A stretch of 64,000 nt of DNA from Clostridiales bacterium (lineage in GTDB: Bacteria > Bacillota > Clostridia > Oscillospirales > Oscillospiraceae). The stretch is taken from assembly GCA_019423635.1 (NCBI GenBank), contig JAHZBA010000004.1:1-64000 (forward strand), given 5' to 3'. The translations under genes and the position numbers were made by a program. Below the pieces are notes generated by a model that was not told the DNA's origin, did no database searches, and worked only from the letters and a program-made list of their open reading frames with translations. Each line of letters begins with the position of its first letter. Position 1 is the stretch's first letter. Positions 9,447-19,144 of this stretch are shown piece by piece.

Positions 9447-10706
9447 TTGGGTGCGTATACGGTCAATCGCCCGGAGGAGGCGGCCATGCGCCGTCTGCTG
9501 GAGAGGAACCCGACCAATTCCACCGGCGCGGTGCTGCGCCTTGCCTGGCTGCAGGGGCTGCTGCGGGAGGAGATCACCCATTTGACCTGGGATCAGGTGT
9601 CCTTCCTGGACCGCAGGCTCCTTCTGCCGGGGAGATCAGTCCCCATGGAAGAGGGGATGGAGGCGTATCTCCAGGACATGTACAGCCGCTGGGGCCGCTC
9701 TTCGGAATACGTGGTATTCTCCGAGCGCTACCGCAAGCAGATGCAGCCCCAGGCCATCTCCCGGATCGCCCGCCGGGCCCTGGATGAGGAGGGGCAGACG
9801 GCGGTTCGTCTCATTGACTTGCGGCACGATTATATCATCCGCCGCCTCCAGGAGTATCCGGCGGCCTATGTGGCCCAGATCACCGGCATGGAGATCCGGG
9901 CGCTGCAGCTGCATTTCTCCCAGTACATGGAGGCGGACCGGCGGCCGACCCTTCGGGGGCCCCGGGAGGCGCCGCAGATTGACGAGTTCCGGCTGTGGAA
10001 GATTCTCCAGGCGGAGAAGGACACGGCGGCGGGCCTGATCCTCTGGCTGACCTGGCAGATGGGCCTCAGCGGAAACGAGATCATTGCCCTGACCTGGGAG
10101 CAGGTGGATCTTGCGGCCAACGTGATCCACCTGGAGGACCGGGAGGTGGTTCTCAGCAGCACGGTGCGCCAGATGCTCCAGGCCCGGCAGGACCAGCAGC
10201 AGTATGATCCCCATGTGCTGCTGTCCGTGAACGCCAGGAAGCCCATGGACATCTCCCGCCTGTCCCGGATCGCCCGGACGGCTCTGATCCGGGGCGGCAT
10301 GGACCAGGTGACCCTGCGGGACCTGTACCGCAGCGGCAGCCGCAGCGGCAGTGAGGCGGCGGTGCTGGAGCTGATCCGCCGGCGGGGCGCGGTGTCCCGG
10401 AAGGAGGTTGCGGACGCGCTGGCCCTGACCAGTGCCAGCGCCTACGGATGTTTGCGGCGGATGACGGATGAGAAGAAGCTGGTGCGGGTGGGCGGCAAAT
10501 ACTACCTGCCGGGCACGGTGGTGCCGCCGGAGGAGCAGAGCGCCGTGATCCGGGAGTACCTGGAAAAGGCGGGCTTTGCCTACCGTCAGGACATTGCGGA
10601 CATCCTGCACGTGCAGAGCAAGCAGTGTACGGTGATTCTGCGGCACCTGGTGGAGGCCGGAGAGCTGGTGCAGGTGCGGCAGCGGTATTATCTGAAGGAG
10701 GCGTGA
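9447..10706 (+). CDS. Double degenerate tyrosine-recombinase-like protein with two C-terminal winged helices
   Basis: The protein has 419 residues. Two tandem halves resemble the tyrosine recombinase catalytic fold: GLLREEITHLTWDQV with IDLRHDYIIRRL (residues about 30-170), and GLSGNEIIALTWEQV with VTLRDLYRS (about 185-300). The box I catalytic Arg is Leu in the first half and Ser in the second. The H-x-L-R-H box is I-D-L-R-H and V-T-L-R-D, so strand exchange activity looks lost. Two winged-helix repeats follow (about 305-360 and 365-419, each ending K/R-YYL). A DNA-binding regulator derived from recombinases is the best reading. A GAGAGGAGG site precedes the start. It sits directly upstream of the S-layer gene. 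Confidence 0.7.
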   Translation: MGAYTVNRPEEAAMRRLLERNPTNSTGAVLRLAWLQGLLREEITHLTWDQVSFLDRRLLLPGRSVPMEEGMEAYLQDMYSRWGRSSEYVVFSERYRKQMQPQAISRIARRALDEEGQTAVRLIDLRHDYIIRRLQEYPAAYVAQITGMEIRALQLHFSQYMEADRRPTLRGPREAPQIDEFRLWKILQAEKDTAAGLILWLTWQMGLSGNEIIALTWEQVDLAANVIHLEDREVVLSSTVRQMLQARQDQQQYDPHVLLSVNARKPMDISRLSRIARTALIRGGMDQVTLRDLYRSGSRSGSEAAVLELIRRRGAVSRKEVADALALTSASAYGCLRRMTDEKKLVRVGGKYYLPGTVVPPEEQSAVIREYLEKAGFAYRQDIADILHVQSKQCTVILRHLVEAGELVQVRQRYYLKEA

Positions 10707-10735
10707 GCACGCGAGGCCGTGCCGCGCCTCTTTTG
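10698..10735 (+). terminator. Terminator overlapping the stop codon
   Basis: GAGGCG (10698-10703) pairs with CGCCTC (10725-10730), with GCACG/CGTGC inside, followed by TTTTGTT. The TGA of the preceding gene lies inside the stem. Confidence 0.7.
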
Positions 10736-11011
10736 TTACGGGAATATTTCGCAGAGTTACCAATGCGATTCAAGCAAAAAACATGAAAAGGGTGCATTTT
10801 TTCGTCTTTTTAACAAAGGGCCCCAATTCGTAGACAAAGAAGAATTTCCCTGTTAATTTGGTTCTGCAAGGCGGCGGAGAGCGCGTCCATGGCCGGAGCA
10901 GATACGGATTCGGCTAGCCACGGTATGTGCGCCGGGCAGGGCGGGACGATCCAAGGCCTTGACAAAAAACTGGCGGCAACCCCGCCAAATTCTAAAAGGA
11001 GGAAGACCCAA
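10736..11011 (+). promoter_or_regulatory. Upstream region of the S-layer gene with motif copy 2
   Basis: This gap holds the second copy of the GTGCATTTT...ACAAAGG motif (10792-10819), a TTGACA at 10959-10964 without a convincing -10 at 16-18 bp, a small hairpin (TGGCGG/CCGCCA, about 10970-10988) and a strong AAAAGGAGG just before the ATG. The S-layer promoter must lie here but cannot be placed with confidence. Confidence 0.4.
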
Positions 11012-14000
11012 ATGAGAAAGTTTCTTTCTCTGGTGCTGGCACTGGTCATGATGATGTCTCTCGTCACGATCAATGTCGGCGCCAAGGAGTTCACTGACGG
11101 TGACGACATCACCTATCAGGAAGCCGTCGACGTGATCTCCACCATCCACGTTGTTGATGGTTACAACGACGGCGACTTCAAGCCGGGCAACAATCTGTCC
11201 CGCGGCGCCGCTGCCAAGATCATCTGCAACATGATCCTGGGGCCCACCACTGCGGCTGAGCTCCATGCGGACACCGCCCCCTACCGCGATGTCCCCGTGA
11301 CCAGCGATTTCGCCGGTTACATTGCCTACTGCCAGAAGGAAGGCATCATCAGCGGTTACGCTGACGGCACCTTCCGTCCCGCCGGCACTCTGACTGGCTA
11401 TGCCTTCATGAAGATGCTGCTGGGCGCTCTGGGCTATGACGCCGAGATCGAGGGCTACACCGGCCCCAACTGGTCCATCAATGTCGCCAAGCGCGCCATT
11501 GGTATCGGCCTGAACGCCAGCCTGGAGAAGACCTTCAACGGCGTGGACTTCGTCACCCGTGAAGAGGCCGCTCTGTACGCCTTCAACACCCTGCGTGCCG
11601 ACCTGGTGGAGTACAGCTCCAAGATCACTGCCACCGTCAACGGCGCCGAGGTGACCGTGGGCAACAGCAACGCCACGCCTCAGGAGTGGGGCAGCCAGAT
11701 GACCCGCCGCAACAACATCTATCCGGACCCCTATGTGCAGTTTGCTGAGCAGTACTTCAACAAGCTGGTCCTCACCGAGGCCATGGACTGCTTCGGCCGT
11801 CCCGACCGGGAGTGGAAGTATGACGGCGACGAGATCGGCGCCTACATCAACATGGACTTCTTCAAAGAGGAGTACACCACCGAGGTCACCGGCAAGCAGC
11901 TGCGGGACCTGCTGGGCGGCACCGTGATTGATGACTATCATTTCGAGATCCATGTGGACGGCATCGACGCTCTGCGTGACGCGGCCACCCTGGACAGCAA
12001 TGAGCAGGGCGACGTGTTCCACTTCTCTCAGGGCAACATGATCCGCACCAACACCAAGGGTGTCGGCGGCACCGGCGACGGCGTGCTGACCCAGGTGTTC
12101 GTGGACAACGACAATGACAATCCCACCGTTTGGGTTTCTGTCATCAACACCTATCTCGCCAAGGCCACCGACGACTATGACGAGAAGAAGGAAGAGGCCG
12201 AGTTCGAGGTCTACTCCCTGGAGGATGTGGACAAAACCTCTGCCTCCATCACGCTGGTGAAGAACACCAACGACAGCGACTTCACCAAGCCCGGCCATGT
12301 CGGCAAGGCCGGCAAGCAGCCCTACACCGAGGATCTGACCGTCAAGAACGAGGATATCAACGTGGAGGATATCAAGGACAAGGATATCGTTCTGGTCCGC
12401 GTGGCCGACGGCGAGATCAAGGAGATCCTGGACCCCGAGGTCATCTCTGACACCGAGATCAGTTCCTTCAAGAACGGCGATTGGGTCAAGGCTGAGGAGC
12501 AGTATGACTACGCCGACTCCGCCACCTACGATCCCGAGGTGCTGGATGAGTATGACGACAACAACATGAAGGACACCACCTACAATCTCTATCTGGACCC
12601 CTACGGGTACCTGATCGGCATTGAGATTGTGGAGGCCAAGACCAACTACGCCTTCCTGACGGGCATCGACGGCAAGACCAGCAACCTGGCCAACAAGACC
12701 GCCGAGGGCAACGTCATCCTGCTGGACGGCACCATGGATACCGTGACCATCAAGCTGAACGACAGCGAGTATGCCGACGGCTGCAAGATGACCACGACCA
12801 TTCATGACACTGTTTCGTCTCCCCAGCATCATCATGAGCTGAACTCCCTGATGAACACCTGGTGCAAGTATACCACCAACAAGAACGGCGACTATGTGCT
12901 CACCGAGGTTGCCAAGACGGGCGCTCAGTTTGATGCCGACAAGAACAAGTCCGGCCAGAGCCATGTGTCTGACGTCACCACCGGCCATGACGATGAGGAC
13001 TTCGCCTACAACACCATCGACAAGAAGCACGTGTCCACGCCGGGTATTGCTGACAGTACTGTGAAGATGGCCTACGGCACGGACGACTCTATTTATCTCA
13101 CCGTGACCACCGGTCTGATCACTGCCACCCGTGTGGCCGACACCATTGCCGGCCCGAATCCCGCCTTCATCATTGACGATGTGGATTCCGTCACCGTGGG
13201 CGTGCAGACTGCCAACCTGAGAGCCTTCACCGCCTCTGAGATCCTGGATGCGGCTAATGACAAGGGCGGCATCAGCGATACCACCGGCGACGGCACCACT
13301 ATCAAGCAGCTGGACTCCATTGCCAACGGCGTGTACAACCTGTTCGATGACGACGGCGCCATCATTGCCGCTGTGGTTGTCGGCGAGGATTCCGGTTCCA
13401 CCACCAACTACGCCTACACCATCAGCAATAATGTGAAGCAGGAGTCCTACAGCAAGGACAACGAGGAGTGGACCTGGAGCCGTGAGGTGATCGTCAACGG
13501 TGAGGTTGTCGATGTTACCGAGGTCGGCGACAGGAACCCCGATATCGCCGATATGGTCCGCGGCCAGTGGTACGAGATGAAGTACAAGGCCGACGGCACC
13601 GTGAAGTCCGCCACGCTGATTGCCTGGGATGAAACCCGCGATAATGACTCTACCAATGATGTCCCCACCCCCTCTGTTCCCACCGTGGGCGAGTTCTGGG
13701 CTGACGCTGACGCCGCTGGCAACAAGTTCGTCGGCCTGGTCCGCAAGGTTGAGGACTCTGTGGAAAATCACGACACCGTGGTGCTCTGCACCGACCTGAC
13801 CAACGAGAATCCCGATGCTGACGGCGTCTCTGTCCCCAAGTATAACACCACTGCGGCCGACAGCTATTGGTCCATCAATCCTGACGTGTATTGGAGCAAC
13901 ACCAGCACAATTCCTGTCGGTATCTACGACATCACCACCACCGGCAACACCCTGTGGATTGAGAACGCGGTTACCGACCAGAAGGACGGCTTCGCTGTCC

Positions 14001-14983
14001 GGAACGACGCCAAGATCGTTCTGCTGCAGGATACCCATGTGATCCGCAACGGCCAGGTCATCAAGACCAACGTCATGGACAACGTCTACACCTACAGCCA
14101 GACCGGCAAGGAAGCCCTGGCCAAGATGGTGAAGGATCTGGTGAAGAACGACCAGTTCGCAGGCTTCATCAGCGCTGTGTTTGATGGCGGCGTGGCCACC
14201 AGCGTGGTGGTTTGGGACCAGACCCCCGAGGATATCAACACCGGTGACGACATTGTCAACCCCGTTGATCCCACCACGACCACCGTGCATCTGCAGTACA
14301 TTGACAGCTCCACCATGCAGCAGATCAACGTCGGCAAGACGGTTGAGAAGATGTCTGCCGGCCAGGAGATCGTCGGCGATGAGCTGGATGGTTACATCTG
14401 CCAGGTGGCTGACCGCAAGGTGACCGTGCCCAGCTTCCAGGAGGGCACCACCGAGCTGACCCTGACCCTGCTGTATGATCCCATTGCTACCGGTGTGCGC
14501 AAGACTACCGACTCCAAGACGGACGCCAGTCTGGCTCCTGGTGGTGGTTTCACCGCTGGTGGCGGTAAGGATGCTGACGAGGTGGCTGAAGATGCTGTGA
14601 AGGATCTGGACGACGGTGTGTTTGATTACACTGACGAGATCGACAGTGCATCTCCCGACGCTGATGACAAGCTGCACATCGCTGACGACATCACAAATAA
14701 GAGCGACGTGAAGCTCTTCAAGTTCACCGCGGTCGCTGGTGAGCGGTACACCCTGATTATCACCGGTGACGCCACCTATGAGGAGACGATCACTGTCGGT
14801 GCTGCTGGTGATAGCGCCTATTTCTACATCCAGCTCCTGAAGACCACTGCTGCGGATGGCTTCTGGAACAGCGGCACTGGCTCCCTGGCCAGCGCACCTC
14901 TGACCACCGGTCAGACCATTTCCTACAAGATCGTCGGCCAGACCACCCACCAGGTTGTTCTGTATGGTACTTATACCGCTTGA
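11012..14983 (+). CDS. S-layer homology (SLH) domain surface protein
   Basis: The protein has 1,323 residues. ATG 11012 follows AAAAGGAGG; the longer frame upstream lacks a site. A signal peptide (KFLSLVLALVMMMSLVTINVGA, cut after AKA-like GAK) precedes SLH modules: the first with VVDGYNDGDFKPGNNLSRG, the second with GIISGYADGTFRPAGTLTG, and a weaker third ending DFVTREEAALYAFNTL. These bind secondary cell-wall polymers. The remaining about 1,100 residues are acidic and Asp/Thr/Val-rich with no recognised enzyme domain. The codon choice is strongly biased (AAG, GGC, ACC, GCC), as in highly expressed genes. It is probably a main S-layer or surface-array protein. It is monocistronic with its own terminator. 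Confidence 0.9.
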   Translation: MRKFLSLVLALVMMMSLVTINVGAKEFTDGDDITYQEAVDVISTIHVVDGYNDGDFKPGNNLSRGAAAKIICNMILGPTTAAELHADTAPYRDVPVTSDFAGYIAYCQKEGIISGYADGTFRPAGTLTGYAFMKMLLGALGYDAEIEGYTGPNWSINVAKRAIGIGLNASLEKTFNGVDFVTREEAALYAFNTLRADLVEYSSKITATVNGAEVTVGNSNATPQEWGSQMTRRNNIYPDPYVQFAEQYFNKLVLTEAMDCFGRPDREWKYDGDEIGAYINMDFFKEEYTTEVTGKQLRDLLGGTVIDDYHFEIHVDGIDALRDAATLDSNEQGDVFHFSQGNMIRTNTKGVGGTGDGVLTQVFVDNDNDNPTVWVSVINTYLAKATDDYDEKKEEAEFEVYSLEDVDKTSASITLVKNTNDSDFTKPGHVGKAGKQPYTEDLTVKNEDINVEDIKDKDIVLVRVADGEIKEILDPEVISDTEISSFKNGDWVKAEEQYDYADSATYDPEVLDEYDDNNMKDTTYNLYLDPYGYLIGIEIVEAKTNYAFLTGIDGKTSNLANKTAEGNVILLDGTMDTVTIKLNDSEYADGCKMTTTIHDTVSSPQHHHELNSLMNTWCKYTTNKNGDYVLTEVAKTGAQFDADKNKSGQSHVSDVTTGHDDEDFAYNTIDKKHVSTPGIADSTVKMAYGTDDSIYLTVTTGLITATRVADTIAGPNPAFIIDDVDSVTVGVQTANLRAFTASEILDAANDKGGISDTTGDGTTIKQLDSIANGVYNLFDDDGAIIAAVVVGEDSGSTTNYAYTISNNVKQESYSKDNEEWTWSREVIVNGEVVDVTEVGDRNPDIADMVRGQWYEMKYKADGTVKSATLIAWDETRDNDSTNDVPTPSVPTVGEFWADADAAGNKFVGLVRKVEDSVENHDTVVLCTDLTNENPDADGVSVPKYNTTAADSYWSINPDVYWSNTSTIPVGIYDITTTGNTLWIENAVTDQKDGFAVRNDAKIVLLQDTHVIRNGQVIKTNVMDNVYTYSQTGKEALAKMVKDLVKNDQFAGFISAVFDGGVATSVVVWDQTPEDINTGDDIVNPVDPTTTTVHLQYIDSSTMQQINVGKTVEKMSAGQEIVGDELDGYICQVADRKVTVPSFQEGTTELTLTLLYDPIATGVRKTTDSKTDASLAPGGGFTAGGGKDADEVAEDAVKDLDDGVFDYTDEIDSASPDADDKLHIADDITNKSDVKLFKFTAVAGERYTLIITGDATYEETITVGAAGDSAYFYIQLLKTTAADGFWNSGTGSLASAPLTTGQTISYKIVGQTTHQVVLYGTYTA

Positions 14984-15011
14984 TAATCTTTGAGGATTGA
15001 TCCAGCAAAAC

Positions 15012-15048
15012 AAGGCCCCCGCTCCTTTCTGGAGCGGGGGCCTTCCCC
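15012..15048 (+). terminator. Strong terminator of the S-layer gene
   Basis: A perfect 14-bp GC-rich stem (15012-15025 with 15031-15044) with loop TTTCT is followed by a C/T-rich tail. The T-run is weak but stem strength and position support termination. Confidence 0.85.
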
Positions 15049-15060
15049 TTAACCTGCTGG

Positions 15061-15166
15061 CGTAGGGCGTGACCACCGGGCACGCCGCGGACACCCGCCA
15101 CACCCCCGGCGCGCCGGGTCGTGGCCCAGGCCCGTGGAGCGGCGCGCCGGGTCGTCGCGCCCTACG
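15061..15166. repeat. Dispersed palindromic repeat, copy A
   Basis: Outer arms CGTAGGGCG and CGCCCTACG enclose GC-rich sequence with GGCGCGCCGGGTCGT twice. Related copies lie at 24649-24721, 24941-25020 and 40469-40580. Confidence 0.7.
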
Positions 15167-15258
15167 GGGGGGCCGGACCGCACAGATGCCGGGGGACCGC
15201 GGAAACTGGCGTCAAAAAAATCAGGGCGGGGAGGAATCCTCCGGCCCTGATCCTGTTT

Positions 15259-18200
15259 TTATGCGCGTAAAACCGGCTGCGCCGCGGCGTTGGCGTTGAT
15301 CCGCTCGATCACGCCCCGAATCCCCGCCCACAGCGCCAGGTCTGTGAACACCTCCACGATGCTGCCCTGGTCGGTGAACGGCGGCTCCTGGAGAACAGAC
15401 AGGTCCTTCATCACGCCGTTGTGGACAATGTACTCCACAATCTGGTTGACAAAGTAGATCTGCCGGCTGTCCAGGTTCACATCGTTTAAGTACCGGGCAA
15501 AGGCCTCCTTGGCGGCGTTCATGTCCATGCCCACAATCTCCCGCACAAACTCCCCCAGAGGCTTCTGCCCGACCTCCGCCTCGTAGTCCTGCCGGGTGCC
15601 CGCCTCGCTCCAGAGAATGGCCTCCAGTTCCCTCACGTCCTCCGCGGTCAGCGGCACGTTGGAGCGCAGCTTTGTGATGGCGGCGTTGTCCTGGTGCCGG
15701 CGGACATAGAACTCCGCCTTCGCCTTGTAGTTCCTGAGATCGTCGTTGTCCAGCTCCGACTCCCTCCACTCCACGGACAAAATGTCGTCGGTGAAGTTGG
15801 TGTGGTAGATGGCGCCCTCGTGGGGCAGGTACTTCATCAGGTCCCGGAGGCACATGCGGATCTGCTCGAACTCGTTGATTCCGGCGGTGTCCAGGTAGTC
15901 CGTATGCAGGATCTTCTCCAGAAGCGCCGACTGGGCCCGGATCTCCGGGATATTGGCCGTGCCGGCGACCCCGCCGGCCTTTTTGCGCAGGTCGTTTCTG
16001 GCCCGGGTGTACGTCTTTCCAACCAGACAGGCCAGCTCAATGCCGTACATCAGGGCATCGAACCGCACCGCGCTGGCCTCGTCCCCGTCCGGCTGGATGA
16101 GCGGAGCCACCTCATCCCGCAGGAGGAGGGTGTCCTCGTAGCTGAGGGCTGCGAAGTTCTCCGCCGCGGAGAACTTCTCCACATACCGCAGATGCTGGCG
16201 CACCGCGAAATTCTCCCGGTTCAGCTCCCGCACCTTCGCCAGCAGCTCCTCCACCAGCCTCTCCCGGAAGGGGACCAGCTCCTCCGTCTGGCAGGCCAGA
16301 TCCTGGAGCTTGTAGACAATCTGGGCCTTCAGACAGAAGATGGCGCTCTGGAGGGGCATCTGACCGGCGGCGGTCCCCCTGCCCCTGTTCATGCGGAAAA
16401 ATTCAAAGTTGCCGCACAGGTCGAAGATGTAGAACTTCTCCTTGTCCCGCCCGTCCAGCAGGCCCGGACACAGCCGGGTGCCCCGGCCGATCATCTGCCA
16501 GAACTTGGCGCGGCTCTGCACCTTTTTGAAGAACACCAGGTTCAGCACCTCCGGCACGTCGATGCCCGTGTCCAGCATGTCCACGGAGATGGCGATCCGG
16601 GGCAGCTTCTTCGGCTCGGAGAACTCGTCAATGGCGCTCTGGGCGTAGGTCATGTAGTTGTCGATGACCCTGGCATAGCCGGGGAGATGGGGGTATTCTT
16701 TCCCAAAGACCTCCAGGATCTTCTCGGCGTGGCGGTGGTTCTTGGCAAAGAGGATGGTCTTGCCCAGCTTCTCGCCGTAGTCGATCCTCCATCCGTTGGT
16801 CATCACCAGGTTCAGTGCCAGACGGATGGTGTCCTCGTTGAACAGCCACTCATTCAGCGCGGAGGACTCGATCCGGTCCGGCAGCTCCCCGTTTTCGTCG
16901 GTGAAGGTGGCCTCGTAGACCTCCTTCTCCTCCTCGGGCAGATCGTCGTAGGCGATCCCCTCCTCCAGGAATTTCAGCTTGCTCTCCACGGTGAGGTAGT
17001 CCACCAGGAAGCCGTCCTTCACCGCCTGGCTGAGGTCGTAGCCGTAGGTGGGCACGCCGCTCTCCAGCTCAAAGATCTCATAGGTGTTCTTGTCGATCTC
17101 GTTTTTGGGCGTGGCGGTGAGGCCCACCAGAGGGGCGTCGAAGTAGGTGAAGATGTCCCGGTACTTGTTGTAGATGGAGCGATGGGCCTCGTCGCAGATG
17201 ACGAGGTCGAAGTGGCCCGGGGTGAACAGCTTCCCCTCCCCGTCCTTCACGGTGTCGATGCAGTTCATCATGGTCTGATAGGTGGAGAAGACGCAGTGGG
17301 CGGAAGCATTGTCCTTCTCCTCGCAGAGGTTCGTCACCGACAGGTCCGGCAGGAGATTCACAAAGCTCCGCTTGGCCTGGGTGACCAGGGAGTTCCGGTC
17401 CGCCAGGAAGAGGATATTCTTCACCCAGCCGTGCTGGAGGAGCACCTCCACCAGGGCGATGACCGTCCGGGTCTTGCCGGAGCCGGTGGCCATGACCAGC
17501 AGGGCCTTCCGGCGGTTCTGCGCCAGCGCCTGACAGACGGCCTTGACGGCGCCCTCCTGATAGTAGCGTCCGGCAATCTCCCGGTCCACCTGGATGTACT
17601 TGAGGCTGGTCCGCATGGCCCGGAGGTTGAAGAGCTTCTCCAGATCCCGCCTGGAGTAGAGGGCGGCCACCCGCCGCTCCGGGTAGGCGCCGTCGTCGAT
17701 GCGGGTGTCAAAGCCGTTGGTGAGAAAGACCACCGGACGGCGGCCGTATGTTTCCTCCAGCAGGTCGGCATACAGCTTCGCCTGCTGACGGCCCCTGGCC
17801 GGGTCCACGCAGGTGCGCTTGGCCTCGATGAGGGCCAGGGGGCGGTGGGCGTCGTCGTAAAGCACATAGTCGGCGTAGCCCACCTCGCTCCTGTTGGGCA
17901 TCCCCGGCAGCTCCACCTCCTCCAGCCAGTCCGTTCCCCGAGTCCAGCCTGCGTCTGAGAGCATGGCGTCGATGTAGAGCTTCCGGGTCTCGTACTCGGT
18001 GAGGTCCAGGGGCTTGGGGACATAGGTCTGCTGCTGTTGGGCCCGGCGGGCGGTGAGCTCCGCCTTCAGGGCCCGGTTCTCGGCTATGAGGGCCTCCAGG
18101 TCCACCTCCGGCACGGAGGGAACCGGGGCCGGCTCCGCCCCGGCCTCCAGCAGGGCCGGGTCGAACTGCCCTGCGGTGTAGTCCGTGCCGTAGCAGCAGG

Positions 18201-18564
18201 CCACGAAGTCCATGAAGTACCAGAGGTTCTCCAGACACAGCCGGGCCTGGGGCGGGGTGATCCGGCGGTCCTTGTGGGCGGCGTCGTTGCCGGTCTGGCG
18301 GATGTACTTGAGCCGCAGCCACAGATCCCGGCCCACAAGATCCCGGAAGTCCTCCGTGCCCATCAGGCTGGCCAGGCGGGTGTCATAGGGCATGACCAAC
18401 GCGCCGTCTACAGAGTACATCCATTTGACGGCGGACTCCATGGCGCGGCGGCAGTTCATGGCGCAGGCCGCCGGGTCGATGGAGTAGATCTTCTCCGCCG
18501 CCACGGCGGCAGAGGCGAAGGAGGTGAACTGGGGGTCGGTGAGGAGGTGGTCGAAGTTGGTCAT
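15259..18564 (-). CDS. hsdR: Type I restriction endonuclease subunit R (HsdR)
   Basis: The protein has about 1,101 residues. The ATG at 18564 is preferred over a GTG at 18570 because the same start is preserved in a 26-bp repeat upstream. An N-terminal DUF4145-like helical domain is followed by a PD-(D/E)xK nuclease (GYADYVLYDD...LALIEAKRT). The SF2 motor has Walker A MATGSGKT (about residue 358), DEAH box CDEAHR (about 456), GLTATPKNEI and motif VI MIGRGTRLCPG. The HsdR C-terminal region follows. It is the ATP-driven translocase and nuclease of a type I system with the HsdM and HsdS encoded upstream on the same strand. Its codon use matches the GC-rich host, unlike hsdS. Confidence 0.95.
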   Translation of the reverse strand: MTNFDHLLTDPQFTSFASAAVAAEKIYSIDPAACAMNCRRAMESAVKWMYSVDGALVMPYDTRLASLMGTEDFRDLVGRDLWLRLKYIRQTGNDAAHKDRRITPPQARLCLENLWYFMDFVACCYGTDYTAGQFDPALLEAGAEPAPVPSVPEVDLEALIAENRALKAELTARRAQQQQTYVPKPLDLTEYETRKLYIDAMLSDAGWTRGTDWLEEVELPGMPNRSEVGYADYVLYDDAHRPLALIEAKRTCVDPARGRQQAKLYADLLEETYGRRPVVFLTNGFDTRIDDGAYPERRVAALYSRRDLEKLFNLRAMRTSLKYIQVDREIAGRYYQEGAVKAVCQALAQNRRKALLVMATGSGKTRTVIALVEVLLQHGWVKNILFLADRNSLVTQAKRSFVNLLPDLSVTNLCEEKDNASAHCVFSTYQTMMNCIDTVKDGEGKLFTPGHFDLVICDEAHRSIYNKYRDIFTYFDAPLVGLTATPKNEIDKNTYEIFELESGVPTYGYDLSQAVKDGFLVDYLTVESKLKFLEEGIAYDDLPEEEKEVYEATFTDENGELPDRIESSALNEWLFNEDTIRLALNLVMTNGWRIDYGEKLGKTILFAKNHRHAEKILEVFGKEYPHLPGYARVIDNYMTYAQSAIDEFSEPKKLPRIAISVDMLDTGIDVPEVLNLVFFKKVQSRAKFWQMIGRGTRLCPGLLDGRDKEKFYIFDLCGNFEFFRMNRGRGTAAGQMPLQSAIFCLKAQIVYKLQDLACQTEELVPFRERLVEELLAKVRELNRENFAVRQHLRYVEKFSAAENFAALSYEDTLLLRDEVAPLIQPDGDEASAVRFDALMYGIELACLVGKTYTRARNDLRKKAGGVAGTANIPEIRAQSALLEKILHTDYLDTAGINEFEQIRMCLRDLMKYLPHEGAIYHTNFTDDILSVEWRESELDNDDLRNYKAKAEFYVRRHQDNAAITKLRSNVPLTAEDVRELEAILWSEAGTRQDYEAEVGQKPLGEFVREIVGMDMNAAKEAFARYLNDVNLDSRQIYFVNQIVEYIVHNGVMKDLSVLQEPPFTDQGSIVEVFTDLALWAGIRGVIERINANAAAQPVLRA

Positions 18565-18566
18565 GG
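18541..18566. repeat. 26-bp direct repeat, copy 1 (5' end of hsdR)
   Basis: This sequence spans the hsdR start codon and recurs at 19145-19170 with one mismatch. The two copies flank the DUF559 gene and a palindromic element. Confidence 0.85.
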
Positions 18567-18932
18567 GCACTTGTCCGCCTTTCTGTTTTGGATTGCCTCA
18601 TGAATTGCCCTGCAAACCGCGTCAAAGCGATTGTCAACATCAGCGTTTGAAAACCGGATGACTTGCAGATCATAGCGCGCCAAGCATACGCTGCGTTGAA
18701 CATCGTATTCCTGACCTTGTTCTGTGTAGTGTTGAGAACCGTCAATTTCGACGACAAGTTTTGCACTGGCACAGTAGAAATCTACGATAAAGGAGTCAAT
18801 AATCCTCTGTTTATAGATTTTTATCGGGTATTTTCGCAGAAATAAGTACCACAGCTTTCGTTCTTGCGGGGTCATGTCACGACGCAGTTCTCTTGCCCGC
18901 GAAAGCATTTGCTTGTTTTTCTGAACTGGCAT
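18561..18932 (-). CDS. DUF559 (Vsr-like endonuclease fold) protein
   Basis: The protein has 123 residues from ATG 18932, preceded by GGAGG at 5 bp; an in-frame GTG at 18944 has no site. It starts with the DUF559 signature RELRRDMTPQERKLWYLFLR and continues IIDSFIVDFYCASAKLVVEIDGSQH, which carries the putative catalytic Asp and Glu of a very-short-patch-repair-like nuclease fold. The end overlaps the hsdR start. It is not a standard type I subunit. Together with the adjacent palindromic element it is bracketed by a 26-bp direct repeat of the hsdR 5' end, so it appears to have been inserted later. Confidence 0.85.
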   Translation of the reverse strand: MPVQKNKQMLSRARELRRDMTPQERKLWYLFLRKYPIKIYKQRIIDSFIVDFYCASAKLVVEIDGSQHYTEQGQEYDVQRSVCLARYDLQVIRFSNADVDNRFDAVCRAIHEAIQNRKADKCP

Positions 18933-18944
18933 GGAAACCTCCAC

Positions 18945-19144
18945 GGGGAGCGACTTGGGGGAATGCCCAGGGGGAACGCCCTCTCAGTCTCGCTTCGCTC
19001 GACAGCTCCCCCAAAGGGGGAGCCAAGTACGCTGATCCGTCAATCTCCACCTTGCCTCTCCCTCTGGGAGAGGTGCCCCAGTGCGCACACTGGGGCGGAG
19101 AGGGTCTTCTCCGCAACAGGTAATAATTTTTTTTGGGGGGGGGG
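18945..19144. repeat. Palindromic intergenic element with three hairpins and a T8G11 tract
   Basis: Successive hairpins occur at 19005-19023 (GCTCCCCC/GGGGGAGC), about 19052-19070 (CCTCTCCC/GGGAGAGG) and about 19076-19095 (CCCAGTG/CACTGGG). A homopolymer pair of eight T and eleven G follows at 19127-19145. No gene is credible here. It resembles repeats scattered between genes in related genomes (inference). Confidence 0.6.

Noticed and set aside
9447..10706. Active phase-variation invertase for the S-layer gene
   Set aside because: Catalytic residues are missing in both halves, and no inverted repeats flank a promoter-sized segment near the S-layer gene.
10959..10987. TTGACA promoter immediately upstream of the S-layer gene
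   Set aside because: No -10 box lies at 16-18 bp (the sequence there is CCGCCA).
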